Of a DNA stretch of 64,000 bases, positions 44,507 to 54,645 are shown piece after piece. The first letter of the stretch is position 1. Each line of letters begins with the position of its first letter. A program made the translations under genes and the position numbers. The notes beneath the pieces were generated by a model, which saw nothing but the letters and a program-made list of their open reading frames with translations, was not told the DNA's origin and searched no databases. The stretch lies in NCBI RefSeq assembly GCF_000797445.1, contig NZ_JSWF01000032.1, positions 124,001 through 188,000 on the forward strand, given 5' to 3'. The stretch is from Lacinutrix jangbogonensis (lineage in GTDB: Bacteria > Bacteroidota > Bacteroidia > Flavobacteriales > Flavobacteriaceae).

Positions 44507-45802
44507 ATGAAGTATAATAGATATTTTATTTGCCTCATTGGTCTTTTACTATTAAATAGTTGTAAAGATGACGACGACGTTGTCACGCAAGAACCCATGC
44601 AAGAAGAAGTTGTTTTAACAGATAATGTTGAAGTTTATAATGCAGCCTTAGTAGATAATAGTCTCGTTTTGGCAGTTGTAAACGGAGGTGATAAATCTTA
44701 TCTTGTAGATAAGTCTGGAAAAAAAGTAAAAGAATGGAACTTTTCTTCAAATCTTGGAAATGATTTAGAGATTATGCCAGATGGTAAATTGTTAGGGATG
44801 TTTAAAACACTAACTCCAAGTGTGAACTTTGGAGGATTTGGTGGTGTCATAAAAATTATAAATTTAGATGGATCTATAGATTGGGAATATGAATATGCCT
44901 CTTCAGAATACCTAGCACATCATGATGTAGAAATGCTTCCAAATGGCAATATTTTATTTTTGGCTTGGGAAAAAGTAGATATGTTAGAGGCGCAACAGCA
45001 AGGTGTAAATACGGCATCGCACCTATATCCAGAAACGCTTATAGAAGTAAATCCAAATACAAATCAAATAGTATGGAAATGGAATAGTTATAACCATAAA
45101 ATACAAGATCAATTTCCTAGTCTACCAAATTTTGGATCTGTTAGCAGTAACCCACAATTAATAGATTTAAACTATTTTTCTTTAGATAATGGAGACATCA
45201 TGCACGCTAATGGTATAGATTACGATGCCCAAAAAGATGTTATATACATGAGTGTAAATAATTATAGTGAAGTTTGGGTTATCGATCACAGTACAACAAT
45301 ACTTGAAGCAGAGACGAGTAATGGTGGTGCATACAATAAGGGAGGAGATTTAATTTATAGATTTGGAAACCCAGAAGCTTACAAAAACTTATTTGGTAAC
45401 CGTTTGTTTTATAATAATCACTTTCCCAACCTATTAGAAGATAATGTCCCGGGAGAAGGAAATGTTTTAGTCTTTGTAAACGGAAGTAATACAACTCAAT
45501 CTACAGTATACGAGTTGGATATGCCGGACGTTCTTAATTTAATTCCAAATAGCAATAATGAGCCACAGCTAATTTGGGATTTTACAGATCCAACACTCCA
45601 GTATGGAAGAGTATCTGGAGCGGTAAGGTTACAAAATGGTAACACGCTAATTTGCGAAGGCGATTATGGTTTTTGGGAAGTGACCCAAACAGGTGAAATA
45701 GCATGGAAATATTCAGGTTTAAATACAAGTCAATTTTGGAGATGTTATGCCTATAAATTTGATGATTCAGAAATTTTAAACCAAAACATTGAATTTGAGT
45801 AG
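44507..45802 (+). CDS. Arylsulfotransferase (ASST)-like lipoprotein
   Basis: A 431-residue lipoprotein (LLLNSC lipobox after MKYNRYF). It folds as a beta-propeller similar to aryl-sulfate sulfotransferases: HHDVEMLPNGNILFLAWE, IVWKWN, DIMHANGIDYDAQKDVIYMSVNN, HNSL-like HNNHFPNLLED and EGDYGFWEVTQTGEIAWKY. In true ASST a central His carries the sulfate; the His in DIMHANGIDY and NNHFPN are candidates. The activity is thus possible but unproven. The start at 44507 gives a proper lipoprotein signal; an ATG 11 codons upstream does not. It is co-transcribed with the VCBS protein. Confidence 0.8.
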   Translation: MKYNRYFICLIGLLLLNSCKDDDDVVTQEPMQEEVVLTDNVEVYNAALVDNSLVLAVVNGGDKSYLVDKSGKKVKEWNFSSNLGNDLEIMPDGKLLGMFKTLTPSVNFGGFGGVIKIINLDGSIDWEYEYASSEYLAHHDVEMLPNGNILFLAWEKVDMLEAQQQGVNTASHLYPETLIEVNPNTNQIVWKWNSYNHKIQDQFPSLPNFGSVSSNPQLIDLNYFSLDNGDIMHANGIDYDAQKDVIYMSVNNYSEVWVIDHSTTILEAETSNGGAYNKGGDLIYRFGNPEAYKNLFGNRLFYNNHFPNLLEDNVPGEGNVLVFVNGSNTTQSTVYELDMPDVLNLIPNSNNEPQLIWDFTDPTLQYGRVSGAVRLQNGNTLICEGDYGFWEVTQTGEIAWKYSGLNTSQFWRCYAYKFDDSEILNQNIEFE

Positions 45803-45869
45803 TTTAAATGTTGCATTCTAAAAAAATGAATTAAATTTACAGTTAAGTTATTAATTAAATTTTACACAC

Positions 45870-47558
45870 ATGAAAAAAATTACCTTATTATTATTATGTT
45901 TCTCTTTAAACTTTACTTTCTCGCAAGTAATATTTGAAGATGATTTTGACGGCTCTGGCCCTGGATTTGCAGCTTGGTCTGTTTATGATGTAGACGGTAA
46001 TACCGTAAACGCCAATGTCGCTCAGTTTACTTCTGCATGGATAGAAGAACAAGCTACTCTTGTTACAGCACCACCAGATGATTTAGTTGCAAAAAGCACC
46101 TCTTGGTATTCACCAGCTGGTACTTCAGACGATTGGTTGGTAACACCAGCGATGAATTTAACAGGTTTTACAGGAGATCCAATACTTACATGGGAAGAAA
46201 ACGCACCAGATGCTGCTTATGCTGATGGTTACGAGGTTAGAGTTTCTACAACAGGTAATACTCCAGCAGATTTTACAGATGCACCTATATTTACAATTGC
46301 CAACGCTTCTGGTGGAACTGGAGTTTGGGCTTCTCAATCTGTAAATTTAAATGCTTATGTTGGTAATGCAGTTGTTTATATTGCATGGCGAAACACTTCT
46401 ACAGACAAGTTTGTTTTACAAATAAACAATGTAAAAGTAGAAGTGCCTCCAGCTTTTGATGCTGGAATCACAACGAATGGTGAGACTCAAGATCAATACA
46501 CACAAATTCCTCTTGAACAAATTGTAGCTATGGGTACCAATGCTATTATTAATAATATAGGTGATGCCGTTACAAACGCTATAGCAACAGTAACTGTTGC
46601 AGATGGCGGAGGAACTGTTTACACAGAGTCTAGTACTCCAATTGCTATTGCAGCAGGAGCAGTTCAAGCAGTTACATTTACTGGGTACATACCAACTGCA
46701 GTAGGCACATTCACTACTACATATTCAGTTGCTATTGCAGAAGTAGATGGAGACCCTGCTAACGATACTACAACTAGTAATGATACAGAAGTTACAACTA
46801 ATACGTATGCTAGAGATAATGGTATTGTAACAGGTTCTTTGGGTATTGGAACTGGAACTACTAGTGGTCAATTGGGACAACAATTTGATATTATTGAAAC
46901 TGAAGCTATTTTGTCGGTTACTTTTCAATTAGAAAATGGAAGCGATTTATTAACAGGATCAACAACATTTGTTAAGGTTTGGAGTATGGCAGGTGGGATT
47001 CCTGATGCTATTATTGCACAAACCGATGTAGTGACAATACTTACAGGATCTAATCTATATACTGCAAATATTGTAGGAGGTGCTTTTAACCTGAACCCTG
47101 GTGTTTATGTAATAACTGTAGAAGAAGGTGTAGAAAGTATTTCGCTTGCTCATACTGACGAGATACATACGCCTGGAACAACTTGGATAAATTGGCCAAC
47201 TAATCCTAATGGAACTTGGTCTAACAATGAAGACTTTAATGTTGATGTTTCATATATTCTACGTCCAAACTTCCAAGATAATACTTTAGGTGTTGATAAT
47301 TTTGATGTTGAAAACATTACAATTGGTTTATACCCTAATCCAGCTACTGATTTTGTTACTATAAGTAATCCAAATGGAGTAAGTTTACAAGAGGCTATTA
47401 TAGTTGATATTGCAGGTCGCGTTGTAAAAACTTATAATTTAGGGAGTACAATAGATAGTGAAAAAACTATTGATGTTTCTTCTCTAAATGCCGCTGCTTA
47501 CTTTGTAACTATAAAAAGTAGTCATGGAGCAATAACTAAAAAATTAATTATTAACTAA
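45870..47558 (+). CDS. Secreted choice-of-anchor J protein with T9SS type A sorting domain
   Basis: A 562-residue secreted protein with a signal peptide (1-18, TFSQ). The first domain (about 20-190) is a MAM/choice-of-anchor-J fold (FEDDFDGSGPGFAAW, TSDDWLVTPAMNLTGF, VQINNVKVEVP-like end). A CARDB-like beta-sandwich (about 195-310, DAGITTNGETQDQYTQIP) and a further domain follow. The last 75 residues (IGLYPNPATDFVTISN ... AYFVTIKSSHGAITKKLIIN) are the T9SS sorting signal. It shares its first-domain type with the gene at 30346-31446. The role is unknown. Confidence 0.87.
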   Translation: MKKITLLLLCFSLNFTFSQVIFEDDFDGSGPGFAAWSVYDVDGNTVNANVAQFTSAWIEEQATLVTAPPDDLVAKSTSWYSPAGTSDDWLVTPAMNLTGFTGDPILTWEENAPDAAYADGYEVRVSTTGNTPADFTDAPIFTIANASGGTGVWASQSVNLNAYVGNAVVYIAWRNTSTDKFVLQINNVKVEVPPAFDAGITTNGETQDQYTQIPLEQIVAMGTNAIINNIGDAVTNAIATVTVADGGGTVYTESSTPIAIAAGAVQAVTFTGYIPTAVGTFTTTYSVAIAEVDGDPANDTTTSNDTEVTTNTYARDNGIVTGSLGIGTGTTSGQLGQQFDIIETEAILSVTFQLENGSDLLTGSTTFVKVWSMAGGIPDAIIAQTDVVTILTGSNLYTANIVGGAFNLNPGVYVITVEEGVESISLAHTDEIHTPGTTWINWPTNPNGTWSNNEDFNVDVSYILRPNFQDNTLGVDNFDVENITIGLYPNPATDFVTISNPNGVSLQEAIIVDIAGRVVKTYNLGSTIDSEKTIDVSSLNAAAYFVTIKSSHGAITKKLIIN

Positions 47559-47590
47559 TAGTCCATATATTTTAGATAGTTTAGATTTAA

Positions 47591-47624
47591 AAGCCAGTAA
47601 CTATTGTAGTTACTGGCTTTTTTT
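47591..47624 (+). terminator. Rho-independent terminator
   Basis: AAGCCAGTAACTA, TTG loop, TAGTTACTGGCTT and T-run. Perfect 13-bp stem. The plus-strand T-run serves the T9SS gene; it lies 26 bases from the convergent polyprenyl synthase stop. Confidence 0.93.
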
Positions 47625-47649
47625 ATGGGATTAAAATAGCGTTTCTAAA

Positions 47650-48627
47650 TTACTTCTTTCGCTCAATTACATAATTCACCATGAGTTCTAAAGAAGTTTT
47701 ATACTCAGAATCTGGGAATTGTTGTAGTATTTGTAGTGCTTCAGATTGAAAGGCTTTCATTTTTGTTACAGCATAGTCTAAACCACCATTATTTTTAACA
47801 AAAGCAATCACTTCATTAACGCGTTGTTTGTCTTTATTATGGTTTTTAATAGAATTGATTATCCATTTCTTATCCTTTTTACTCACGATGTTAAGCACAT
47901 GAATAAGAGGTAATGTCATTTTTTGTTCTTTAATATCGATACCTACAGGTTTCCCAATGCTTTTGGTGCCATAATCGAACAAATCATCTTTAATTTGAAA
48001 TGCCATACCTATAAGTTCTCCAAATTTTCGCATGGTTTCAACCTCAGGAGACTCTGGTTTAACAGAAGCTGCGCCAAGGCTGCAACAAGCTGCAATTAAA
48101 GTGGCCGTTTTTTGTCTTATTATTTCGTAATACACGTCTTCTGTAATATCTAAACGTCTGGCTTTTTCAATTTGAAGCAGTTCACCTTCACTCATTTCTC
48201 TTACTGCAACCGAAATAATTTTAAGCAAGTCGAAATCATTATTGTCAATAGACAATAACAAACCTTTAGAGAGTAAATAATCGCCTATAAGCACAGCAAT
48301 TTTGTTTTTCCAAAGCGCATTAATGCTAAAGAAACCACGACGTTTATTGCTGTCATCCACAACATCGTCGTGCAATAAAGTAGCAGTATGTATTAATTCT
48401 ATAACTGATGCGCCTCTATAAGTTCTGTCTTTAACTTCTCCATTAGACACCATTTTTGCTACAAGAAACACAAACATTGGTCGCATTTGCTTTCCCTTTC
48501 TGTTAACAATGTAATGTGTGATTCTATTTAATAAAGCAACTTTAGAAGCCATAGCTAAACGGAACTTTTGTTCAAAAAGATCCATTTCGTAAGCGATGGG
48601 TTGTTTTATTTGTTCAGTTATTTTCAA
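47650..48627 (-). CDS. Polyprenyl (octaprenyl-type) diphosphate synthase
   Basis: A trans-prenyl transferase that extends allylic diphosphates with IPP, probably for the menaquinone side chain. The 325-residue protein has the first Asp-rich motif LLHDDVVDDSNKRRG and the second FQIKDDLFDYG, plus KGKQMRPMFVFLVAK (IPP-binding). The length and the small residue set before the first motif fit long-chain synthases, but chain length cannot be read with certainty. It is followed, upstream on the same strand, by the cell-shape operon. Confidence 0.92.
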   Translation of the reverse strand: MKITEQIKQPIAYEMDLFEQKFRLAMASKVALLNRITHYIVNRKGKQMRPMFVFLVAKMVSNGEVKDRTYRGASVIELIHTATLLHDDVVDDSNKRRGFFSINALWKNKIAVLIGDYLLSKGLLLSIDNNDFDLLKIISVAVREMSEGELLQIEKARRLDITEDVYYEIIRQKTATLIAACCSLGAASVKPESPEVETMRKFGELIGMAFQIKDDLFDYGTKSIGKPVGIDIKEQKMTLPLIHVLNIVSKKDKKWIINSIKNHNKDKQRVNEVIAFVKNNGGLDYAVTKMKAFQSEALQILQQFPDSEYKTSLELMVNYVIERKK

Positions 48628-48707
48628 AAGAAAAATTTCAGTTTTATAAAGTTACTAATAAAGTTTATTTTAAAAATTTATATAGGCAAATATTAACATA
48701 ATCTTTA

Positions 48708-49982
48708 CTACCACTCATTAATTCTATTAGAATCTAGTTTAACAAAAATAAAGATAAGAATAGTAAATCCCCAAAGTCCTGAGCCTCCATAACTAAACAT
48801 TGGGAGAGGAATGCCAATGGTAGGGATTAAGCCCATTACCATACCAATATTGATTAAGAAGTGTATAAATAGTATCGAAGCAACCGAATAACCATACACA
48901 CGACTAAACTGCGATTTTTGGAGTTCGGCTAAATGTAATATACGTAATATTAGAAGTATCATCCCGAGCACAACTGCAAAACTGCCTATAAAACCCCATT
49001 CTTCACCTACTGTTGTGAAAATATAATCGGTATGTTGCTCAGGTACAAATTTACCTGTAGTACGCGTGCCTTGCATAAAACCTTTACCAGTAAAACCACC
49101 AGAACTAATGGCTTTTTCACTTTCTAAAAGATTGTAGGCGGCCTCTTTTTTCATTTTTGCCAGCTTACCTGCATCCTTTTCAAGACTTAGCCAAATAGTA
49201 ATTCGGTCTTTTTGATGGAAAGGTAGCAATGTGTCGTAAGTGTAACGCACACCAAAAGTAATTAATAAGGCAATTAATAATGTTAGAGCCGGTTGGAGGA
49301 ATGAGGGCTTTTTTTTAAGAGAAAAATAATAACCAAACACTATTACAGTTGCTATAATCATGGTTATTAGCAACCCGAACTTTAAAGCGAGTACCGCTAA
49401 AACTATTAAAAGAGATCCAAGAATTAAATAAACTTTAGGAAGTCCTTCACGATATAATACAAAGAAAAATGCGCCATATACTAGCGTACTTCCTGCATCT
49501 TTTTGTAATAAAATTAGAAAGGCAGGAGCTATAATAATTGCGAAAATTCGAATTTGATGTTTAAATTGTTTAATATCGGTTTGTAAATCACTCACATATT
49601 TTGCTACAGCTAAAGCAGTAGCAGCTTTCGCAAACTCACTAGGTTGTAGAGTCATACCTCCTAAATCGTACCAAGACGTGGCGCCATTTATGCTTTTTCC
49701 AAAGATGAATAAACCAATTAAGGAGAGTAGGGACGCAAAGTAGATGATGCTAGAAAAGCGTTCGTAAAACTTAGCGTCAATAGATAAAATAAGTGTAATT
49801 AGTACTACCGATAGAATTAAGAAAATAAGCTGTTTGCCATAAAATTCTGTAAAACTAAAATAGTCTATTATTTCGCCTGTATGTGAAGCCGATAATATAT
49901 TTAGCCAACCAAAACTTGCTAGCATAAAAAATAGCACGATAGTAATCCAGTCAAATTTAAAATGTCTATCAGTTTTTCTCAT
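48708..49982 (-). CDS. rodA: Rod shape-determining glycosyltransferase RodA
   Basis: A SEDS-family peptidoglycan polymerase of the elongasome. The 424-residue polytopic protein has about ten membrane segments. LQPSEFAKAATALAVAKY and QKDAGSTLVYGAFFFVLYREG (with the conserved Asp) are SEDS motifs; GTRTTGKFVPEQHTDYIFTTVGEEWGF and the C-terminal GIPLPMFSYGGSGL are the usual signature. Five bases separate it from the PBP2 gene upstream. Confidence 0.95.
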   Translation of the reverse strand: MRKTDRHFKFDWITIVLFFMLASFGWLNILSASHTGEIIDYFSFTEFYGKQLIFLILSVVLITLILSIDAKFYERFSSIIYFASLLSLIGLFIFGKSINGATSWYDLGGMTLQPSEFAKAATALAVAKYVSDLQTDIKQFKHQIRIFAIIIAPAFLILLQKDAGSTLVYGAFFFVLYREGLPKVYLILGSLLIVLAVLALKFGLLITMIIATVIVFGYYFSLKKKPSFLQPALTLLIALLITFGVRYTYDTLLPFHQKDRITIWLSLEKDAGKLAKMKKEAAYNLLESEKAISSGGFTGKGFMQGTRTTGKFVPEQHTDYIFTTVGEEWGFIGSFAVVLGMILLILRILHLAELQKSQFSRVYGYSVASILFIHFLINIGMVMGLIPTIGIPLPMFSYGGSGLWGFTILIFIFVKLDSNRINEW

Positions 49983-49987
49983 TAAAT

Positions 49988-51910
49988 TTATAACTTGAGA
50001 TCAGGTTTATTTGGTAATTCAATGATGGCTTCCATTGGAATAACTTGATATTGCGATTCACGATTTATTTTAAAAGGTTTACCAGAATAAGGTTTCGCAT
50101 ATTCGTTTTCCAAACTATGAGTTAATAACCACTCCTCTAAATCTTTTCTAGTAATAGTTCTATTAATGTATTTCTCTATCATTAAGCTGGCAATTCTTCC
50201 AGCAAACCTGCTTCCAAAATAGCCGTTCTCAACAAATACTGCAATTGCTATTTTTGGGTTGTCTTTGGGTGCAAAAGCTACAAATATGGAATGATCCGTA
50301 AGTTGAGTTCTTACACTATCTATTATCGCATAATTTTCTACAGTGCCTGTTTTTCCACATATTTCTAGGCCTTTAACCTGAAGACTACTTGCTGTGCCTT
50401 TATTATAAACTTGAAACATACCTTCAATAACAGGTGTAAAATGTTCTTTGTCTATAGTTGTGTATTTAGGTTTGGTGAAATTTTCAGGTAGTGTTTTACC
50501 CTGTATAGATTTTATAATATGTGGTGTATAATAATAACCACGATTAGCTATTGCGGCTGTCATATTAGCTAATTGTATTGGAGTAGTAGAAACTTCTCCT
50601 TGACCAATGGCATTAGAAATGGTATAAGTAGAATAAAATTCTCTTGGGTAGGCATATTTATAGTATTTTCTATCTGGAATTCTTCCTTTTTGACCAACAA
50701 CTAAATCGTTGTTTAAATAATTTCCAAGCCCAAAACTTTTTACATGTTTACTCCAATTATCTATGCCTTTTGAAGCATTATTGTCTTTATCTAAAATGCG
50801 TCTATAGACAGTTGCAAAATAGGCATTACAAGATTTTTGAATACCTAAAACCATGTTTCTTGAACCACCACCACAATGGCATCCCATAAAACTATTTCCG
50901 TATTTGTAACCATCATAGCACGATATGCTTTCCCTTGTTGATATTACGTCTTCTTGCAAAGCTACAAGCGCATTCATTAGCTTAAATGGAGAGCCAGGAT
51001 TATAAACACCTTGCAAGCTTCTATTAAATAAAGGTTTTGCAATAGAGTCTCTTATTAATGTATTGAAGTTTTTAGAGCGCTTTCTGCCAACTAAATCGTT
51101 AGGGTTGTATGTTGGTGCAGCAATCATGGCTAAAATTTCGCCAGTACTTGGTTCTATAGCAATTATTCCTCCACGTTTATTCTGCATTAGCCATTCTCCA
51201 TAAGCTTGTAATTCAGAATCTATTGTGATTGTAATATCTTTTCCTTGTTCTGGAATAATGTTTTCTTTACCATTTTTATAGGGTCCTATATTTCTATTAA
51301 ATCTGTCTTTTTGAATAAGTTTTAGACCTTTTTCACCACGTAAAATATCTTCATAAGACTTCTCAACACCTTGCTTACCAATAAGGTCACCCATTTTATA
51401 ATAGTCATCTTTCGCGATGTCTCTATTGTTTACTTCGCCAATATCGCCTAATACATTAGCTCCAATGGTTGTTTCGTATTGTCTTAAAGAACGCTTCTGA
51501 ATATGAAAACCTTTAAATTTCCTCATTTTTTCTTGAAGCACAGCATAGTCTTCCTTCGATAAATGCGAAACTAAAGGTGATGGTATTCGCCAAGAATATT
51601 TTTTTGCTTTTTTAAACTGACTAATAAAACGAGCCTTATCAATTTTTAGTAATTTACAAAATTCTAACGTATCTAATGCAACTACTTCTCTGGGGATAAC
51701 CATAACATCGTAAGAGGGTTGGTTGGCTACTAAAAGTTTGCCGTTTCTATCGTAAACAAAACCTCTTTTTGGGTAGTCGTACACTTTTCTAATAGCATTG
51801 TCGTCAAAAACACTATCGTTGTTAGAGGTGTGAATTTGTAAGTAGTAAAGCCTCGCAGTAAAAATAACACCAACGAGAATAACAGAAAGGAAGAGTAAAA
51901 ATTGTCTCAT
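49988..51910 (-). CDS. mrdA: Penicillin-binding protein 2 (transpeptidase)
   Basis: A class B PBP that cross-links lateral-wall peptidoglycan with RodA. The 640-residue protein has an N-terminal membrane anchor (1-22), the dimerisation/pedestal region with RGFVYDRNGKLL, and the transpeptidase with SxxK motif GSPFKLMNA, SxN motif KSCNAYF and KTG motif CGKTGTVEN. All catalytic residues are present. It overlaps mreD by four bases. Confidence 0.96.
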   Translation of the reverse strand: MRQFLLFLSVILVGVIFTARLYYLQIHTSNNDSVFDDNAIRKVYDYPKRGFVYDRNGKLLVANQPSYDVMVIPREVVALDTLEFCKLLKIDKARFISQFKKAKKYSWRIPSPLVSHLSKEDYAVLQEKMRKFKGFHIQKRSLRQYETTIGANVLGDIGEVNNRDIAKDDYYKMGDLIGKQGVEKSYEDILRGEKGLKLIQKDRFNRNIGPYKNGKENIIPEQGKDITITIDSELQAYGEWLMQNKRGGIIAIEPSTGEILAMIAAPTYNPNDLVGRKRSKNFNTLIRDSIAKPLFNRSLQGVYNPGSPFKLMNALVALQEDVISTRESISCYDGYKYGNSFMGCHCGGGSRNMVLGIQKSCNAYFATVYRRILDKDNNASKGIDNWSKHVKSFGLGNYLNNDLVVGQKGRIPDRKYYKYAYPREFYSTYTISNAIGQGEVSTTPIQLANMTAAIANRGYYYTPHIIKSIQGKTLPENFTKPKYTTIDKEHFTPVIEGMFQVYNKGTASSLQVKGLEICGKTGTVENYAIIDSVRTQLTDHSIFVAFAPKDNPKIAIAVFVENGYFGSRFAGRIASLMIEKYINRTITRKDLEEWLLTHSLENEYAKPYSGKPFKINRESQYQVIPMEAIIELPNKPDLKL

Positions 51911-52416
51911 TTTTTATTTGAACCACTAAAAATTATAGTTATTAAAAGACATAATAAAATAGTGAATATACTAGAGAATAACGTATTTTTGAGTACTAAA
52001 AGTATTTTCGAAAAGTTAAAAATTTCAAACGAAAATAAAACAAAGTGATGGATAACAGTTAGTATAGAAATGTAGGTAATACGTTGTCCAAAATCTGAAG
52101 TGCTAAATTTTATTGTTTGATGCTCATAAACAGCACCAAAACTAAATTTTAAAGCTGCTGGTCTAATAAAAGCGATTGTTAATGCTGCAGCTGCATGTAT
52201 GCCTCCAGAATCTAAAAATAAATCTATAGAGAAGCCTAACAGAAAGCTTAATAGAATAAACGCCATTCTATTATTTTTTATTGGAAAAAGGATAATGAAT
52301 AATATATATGGATACGGATTTATATACCCCATAAAATTTACATGACTTAACAATAGCACCTGTACTAAAATAAGTACAATAAAACGGATGGTATGTATAG
52401 ATAAAAGATTAGTCAT
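51907..52416 (-). CDS. mreD: Rod shape-determining protein MreD
   Basis: A 169-residue inner-membrane protein with five hydrophobic segments (VLILVQVLLLSHVNFMGYINPYPYILFIILFP ...), matching MreD in size, topology and the LGFSIDLFLDSGGIHAAA motif. It links MreC to the elongasome. It overlaps both mreC (eight bases) and the PBP2 gene (four bases). Confidence 0.9.
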   Translation of the reverse strand: MTNLLSIHTIRFIVLILVQVLLLSHVNFMGYINPYPYILFIILFPIKNNRMAFILLSFLLGFSIDLFLDSGGIHAAAALTIAFIRPAALKFSFGAVYEHQTIKFSTSDFGQRITYISILTVIHHFVLFSFEIFNFSKILLVLKNTLFSSIFTILLCLLITIIFSGSNKK

Positions 52417-53227
52417 TGTTGTCTAATAATTTTTCTATTAGTTTCTTATCCTCATTTTCAATAATATAAACGTGCTCGATATTTGTCATGTCGTTAAAAA
52501 GAGCGACTTCAATTTCATAATAATTTTCTGCTATGTCCAATTTAAAATTAGATATAGTACCGATAGGAATCCCTTTTGGGAAAATGGTAGAACGACCAGA
52601 AGTAATAATTGTATCTCCAGTTGCAACAGAAGCTATTTTTGGAATCTCTGTAAGCTGTATAAATTCTGGCGAGTTACCATCCCATTTTAGATCTCCAAAA
52701 TGGTTGCTTTTTTTAACTAATGCACTAATGCTGCTTGTTGTATTTAATATAGAAAGAACAGTTGCGAAATTCGAATCTGTTTTTTCAATAATACCAATAA
52801 TACCTTTGCTTGAAACAACGCCAAAATCTTGTTTAATATTATCGTTTTTTCCTTTGTTTAAAAGTAGAATATTGTTAGTAGAAGCATAACTATTTCTAAT
52901 CACTTGAGCAGCTGTGAATTTATAATGATTCGTAAAATTCACACTATCAGTATAAGTAGAATCAGCATTTTTATTAGTGTTAAAAAGAATAGCTTTTAAT
53001 TGGCTATTCTCTTCTTGAAGTAATTTATTTTGTTCTCTTAATCCAAAATAATCGCTTATGTTATTTGAAGTGTTATAAACACCACCACTTAAAAAGTTAG
53101 CCGAATTAATAAATCTACTTCTATGATAACTGTTCGATTGTATCGTTAACATCACAGAAATAAACAGCAATAGCACAAACAGAAGAAACGTTTTGTTTCT
53201 TAGTATAAAGTTTACTATTTGTTGCAT
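52409..53227 (-). CDS. mreC: Rod shape-determining protein MreC
   Basis: A 272-residue protein with one N-terminal membrane helix (10-28), a coiled coil (about 55-85, LREQNKLLQEENSQLKAILF) and a two-barrel beta domain (GVVSSKGIIGIIEKTDSNFATVLSILN; DTIITSGRSTIFPKGIPIGTI), all typical of MreC. It activates PBP2-RodA in the periplasm. It lies 15 bases after mreB. Confidence 0.95.
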   Translation of the reverse strand: MQQIVNFILRNKTFLLFVLLLFISVMLTIQSNSYHRSRFINSANFLSGGVYNTSNNISDYFGLREQNKLLQEENSQLKAILFNTNKNADSTYTDSVNFTNHYKFTAAQVIRNSYASTNNILLLNKGKNDNIKQDFGVVSSKGIIGIIEKTDSNFATVLSILNTTSSISALVKKSNHFGDLKWDGNSPEFIQLTEIPKIASVATGDTIITSGRSTIFPKGIPIGTISNFKLDIAENYYEIEVALFNDMTNIEHVYIIENEDKKLIEKLLDNND

Positions 53228-53242
53228 CTATTTGGGCTGGTT

Positions 53243-54271
53243 TTATTTAATCAATACGCTTTTGTATTTCGCTAGATTTTTAAGCGTAATTCCTGTACCA
53301 CGAACAACAGCACGTAATGGGTCTTCGGCAATATAAACTGGTAAATCTGTTTTTTGAGATAAACGCTTGTCTAAACCGCGAAGCATAGAACCACCACCAG
53401 CTAAATAAATACCAGTATTATAAATATCTGCAGCTAATTCTGGAGGTGTTTGCGATAGTGTTTCCATTACAGCATCCTCGATTCTAAGAATAGATTTATC
53501 TAAAGCCCTGGCAATCTCTCTATAAGAAATTTGAACCTGTTTAGGTTTTCCAGTTAATAAATCACGTCCTTGAACGCTCATGTCTTCTGGTGGTATGTCT
53601 AAATCTTCGGTTGCAGCACCAATTTGAATTTTTATTTTCTCTGCGGTGCGCTCACCAACATATAGATTATGTTGGGTACGCATGTAATAAATAATATCGT
53701 TCGTAAAAACATCACCTGCAATTTTAACAGATTTGTCACAAACAATTCCTCCTAAGGCAATTACAGCAATTTCGGTTGTTCCACCTCCAATATCAACAAT
53801 CATGTTCCCTTTAGGTTGCATAATATCAACACCAATACCAATAGCAGCAGCCATTGGCTCATGGATTAAATAGACTTCTTTGCCGTTTACACGTTCGCAA
53901 GATTCTTTTACTGCTCGCATTTCTACTTCCGTAATTCCAGAAGGAATACAAACCACCATACGTAAAGATGGAGTAAATAACTTTTTTTTAAGCGCAGGAA
54001 TATTTTTAATAAACATGCTTATCATTTGCTCTGAAGCATCAAAATCTGCAATTACACCATCCTTTAAGGGTCTAATAGTTTTTATGTTTTCGTGTGTTTT
54101 TCCTTGCATTAAATTAGCTTCTTGGCCAACTGCAATTATTTTTCCCGAAATTCGATCTCTTGCAACAATAGAAGGCGCATCCACAACAACCTTGTCATTA
54201 TGAATGATTAATGTATTTGCAGTTCCTAAATCTATTGCAATTTCTTCTGTTAGGAAGTCGAAAAATCCCAT
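53243..54271 (-). CDS. mreB: Cell shape-determining actin homologue MreB
   Basis: A 342-residue actin-fold ATPase that guides lateral-wall synthesis. Phosphate-1 motif IDLGTANTLIIH, connect-1 EPMAAAIGIGVDI, phosphate-2 VDIGGGTTEIAVIALGG and adenosine motif GIYLAGGGSMLRGLD are all present. It heads the mreB-mreC-mreD-PBP2-rodA operon, transcribed leftwards, with about 370 bases of non-coding DNA upstream. Confidence 0.98.
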   Translation of the reverse strand: MGFFDFLTEEIAIDLGTANTLIIHNDKVVVDAPSIVARDRISGKIIAVGQEANLMQGKTHENIKTIRPLKDGVIADFDASEQMISMFIKNIPALKKKLFTPSLRMVVCIPSGITEVEMRAVKESCERVNGKEVYLIHEPMAAAIGIGVDIMQPKGNMIVDIGGGTTEIAVIALGGIVCDKSVKIAGDVFTNDIIYYMRTQHNLYVGERTAEKIKIQIGAATEDLDIPPEDMSVQGRDLLTGKPKQVQISYREIARALDKSILRIEDAVMETLSQTPPELAADIYNTGIYLAGGGSMLRGLDKRLSQKTDLPVYIAEDPLRAVVRGTGITLKNLAKYKSVLIK

Positions 54272-54645
54272 GCGTTAAGTAGTAATTTATGAAGTTATTA
54301 TTGTGATGTTGTAAAAGTAATAAAACTAACGAAAAAAACAGCCTTTATTGTACATTGTTCTTGTATAAATTTTTAATGCTGAATGATTTAGAATTAACAC
54401 AAAATAGTAGATACGTTTTTGTATCGCTTTTAGATGTTTTTTGTTTTTATTTTTTGCGCTCCCGCAGAAATATTAAGTGGTGAATATAAAATAATATTTT
54501 CTGTTAGAAATCACCGATTTGTTCAATTTTTATTTATAATAGCGTGCTTCGATGGATTCCGAAATAAATAAAAAACCTGATAAGCTTTGACACTTATCAG
54601 GTTTAAAAATATTAATATGAGATTCCTTTTTTCTAAAGAATTTAT
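54272..54645. other. Gene-free gap between mreB and purH
   Basis: 374 AT-rich bases. The left part should hold the mreB promoter, but no convincing -33/-7 pair was picked out. The right end holds the purH terminator. No ORF, RNA motif or repeat was recognised in the rest. Confidence 0.5.
54573..54604 (-). terminator. Terminator of purH
   Basis: AAACCTGATAAG and CTTATCAGGTTT with an eight-base loop. On the minus strand it is followed by a T-rich tract. Confidence 0.85.
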
